A DNA stretch of 64,000 nt from Halovenus amylolytica (GTDB lineage Archaea > Halobacteriota > Halobacteria > Halobacteriales > Haloarculaceae), in assembly GCA_004015825.1 (NCBI GenBank), contig SAYS01000005.1:1-64000 (forward strand). Direction: 5' to 3'. The position numbers and the translations under genes are program-made. Positions 62,846-64,000 of this stretch are shown one piece after another (position 1 is the first letter of the stretch; the number at the start of each line of letters is the position of its first letter). The notes under the pieces were generated by a model. The model saw only the letters and a program-made list of their open reading frames with translations. It did no database searches and was not told the DNA's origin.

Positions 62846-64000
62846 ATGACGAAGGATTATACGGATCTCCACGATCCGAACGCGGAATACACGATGCGGA
62901 ACCTCTCGTCCGACACGATGGGTGTCACGAACGACCGTGGCCCACGGGATGTAGAGATTACGGATATCCAGACGACGATGATCGACGGCAACTTTCCGTG
63001 GACGCTGGTCCGGATCTACACCGACGCAGGCGTCACTGGCACTGGTGAGGCCTACTGGGGAGCAGGCGTCCCGGAACTGATCGAGCGGATGAAACCGTTT
63101 CTCGTCGGGGAGAACCCGCTCGACATCGACCGCCTCTACGAGCATCTGATCCAGAAGATGTCCGGCGAGGGCTCCGTCGAAGGTGTCACCGTCACCGCGA
63201 TCTCGGGGATCGAGGTCGCACTGCACGATCTGGCCGGGAAGATTCTCGACGTGCCGGCATACCAGCTACTGGGCGGGAAGTACCGAGACGAGGTCCGGGT
63301 CTACTGTGACTGTCACACCGAGGAGGAAGCCGACGCAGACGCCTGTGCCGACGAGGCCGAACGTGTCGTCGAGGAACTCGGCTACGATGCGCTCAAATTC
63401 GATCTCGACGTCCCCTCGGGACTCGAAAAGGACCGCGCGAACCGACACCTTCGCCCCGGCGAGATCCGGCACAAAGCCGAGATCGTCGAAAAAGTCACCG
63501 AGCGCGTGAAAGACGTCGCCGACGTCGCCTTCGACTGTCACTGGACGTTCTCGGGTGGCTCCGGAAAACGACTCGCAGCGGCGCTCGAAGAGTACGACGT
63601 CTGGTGGCTCGAAGACCCAGTGCCGCCGGAGAACCTGGAGGTCCAGGAGGAGGTCACCAAATCGACGATCACGCCGATCACGGCCGGCGAGAACCGGTAC
63701 CGAGTGACCGAACACCGGCGACTCATCGAATCGCAGGCGGTCGACATCATCGCACCGGATATGCCAAAAGTCGGCGGGATGCGCGAGACGCGCAAGATCG
63801 CGGACATCGCGAACCAGTACTACCTCCCTGTCGCGATGCACAACGTCTCCTCGCCGGTGGCGACGATGGCGAGCGCACACGTCGGGGCCGCAATCTCGAA
63901 CTCGCTGGCCGTCGAATACCACAGCTACGAGCTCGGCTGGTGGGAGGATCTCGTCGAGGAAGATGTTATCGTGAATGGCTCGATCACGATCCCCGAAGAG
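62846..64000 (+). CDS. Sugar-acid dehydratase of the enolase superfamily (partial, 3' end outside window)
   Basis: The 385 codons present run to the window edge without stop. MTKDYTDLHDPNAEYTMRNL is the start. The enolase-type N-domain (GTGEAYWGAGVPELIERMKP) and barrel metal ligands (FDCHWTFSG, WLEDPVPPENLEV, ITAGENRY) and the catalytic His (MHNVSSPVA) are complete. It resembles haloarchaeal gluconate and xylonate dehydratases equally well from memory, so the substrate is open. Together with gdh and the aldolase it converts an aldonic acid to the keto-deoxy acid. Confidence 0.88.
   Translation, partial: MTKDYTDLHDPNAEYTMRNLSSDTMGVTNDRGPRDVEITDIQTTMIDGNFPWTLVRIYTDAGVTGTGEAYWGAGVPELIERMKPFLVGENPLDIDRLYEHLIQKMSGEGSVEGVTVTAISGIEVALHDLAGKILDVPAYQLLGGKYRDEVRVYCDCHTEEEADADACADEAERVVEELGYDALKFDLDVPSGLEKDRANRHLRPGEIRHKAEIVEKVTERVKDVADVAFDCHWTFSGGSGKRLAAALEEYDVWWLEDPVPPENLEVQEEVTKSTITPITAGENRYRVTEHRRLIESQAVDIIAPDMPKVGGMRETRKIADIANQYYLPVAMHNVSSPVATMASAHVGAAISNSLAVEYHSYELGWWEDLVEEDVIVNGSITIPEE

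Overview
The window is chromosomal DNA from a halophilic archaeon (class Halobacteria). The supporting signs are very acidic predicted proteins, high GC in the core genes, Tat (twin-arginine) leaders on secreted proteins, an AglB-type archaeal oligosaccharyltransferase, two Cdc48/VAT ATPases, a bacterio-opsin-activator-like regulator, a haloarchaeal-type glucose dehydrogenase with Asp38/His63 zinc ligands, and several haloarchaea-restricted hypothetical families. Species cannot be fixed from this window.

Region 1 (1-13,850) is an accessory island of lower GC, bounded by decayed transposases: an IS5-type remnant with two in-frame stops at the left edge and a 5'-truncated IS6/IS240-like remnant at 13.5-13.8 kb. 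Between them, all on the minus strand, lie genes for exported, repeat-rich surface proteins: an eight-repeat PQQ-type beta-propeller, two GLUG-repeat proteins, a PQQ sugar-dehydrogenase-like protein with PKD domains, and two PEGA/CARDB-type Ig-like proteins. Four of these end in the same ~45-residue dockerin-like module. Two of the module carriers have no signal peptide, and each overlaps by 4 bp the gene of a Tat-exported partner. This is the most unusual system in the window.

Region 2 (13.9-26.4 kb) is a patchwork. It holds an RHH/PIN toxin-antitoxin pair flanked by related repeats, a short-chain dehydrogenase behind a Fur-box-like palindrome, an NTF2-like protein, a Cys-rich small protein, a REC-PAS-GAF histidine kinase, a small HTH regulator, a P2-type cation ATPase and universal stress proteins. 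Three copies of one MITE family (terminal repeat ATACTGCCGGCTGTA) and other dispersed repeats lie between them.

Region 3 (26.4-54.3 kb) is mostly core chromosome. It carries a multicopper oxidase-ZIP transporter operon with a metal-regulator-like operator, a LOV-GAF-HTH10 regulator, a prenyltransferase (uppS), a cold shock protein, siroheme/heme genes (precorrin-2 dehydrogenase, hemA), cytochrome bd oxidase (cydAB), pterin carbinolamine dehydratase, an ABC exporter whose permease is fused to a CPBP protease, larC, the first cdc48, purN-purH, and aglB followed directly by a DUF368 (PopT-like) lipid carrier transporter.

Region 4 (54.3-64 kb) contains a tRNA-Thr(GGT) with a 20-nt duplicate of its 3' end 133 bp downstream, an EamA transporter, an Hsp20-like gene translationally coupled to the second cdc48, and an IS605-group element with intact terminal hairpins whose TnpB has lost two of three RuvC catalytic acids. 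It ends in a semi-phosphorylative Entner-Doudoroff-type sugar cluster: glucose dehydrogenase, divergent from a KDG-aldolase-like gene and a sugar-acid dehydratase that runs off the window.
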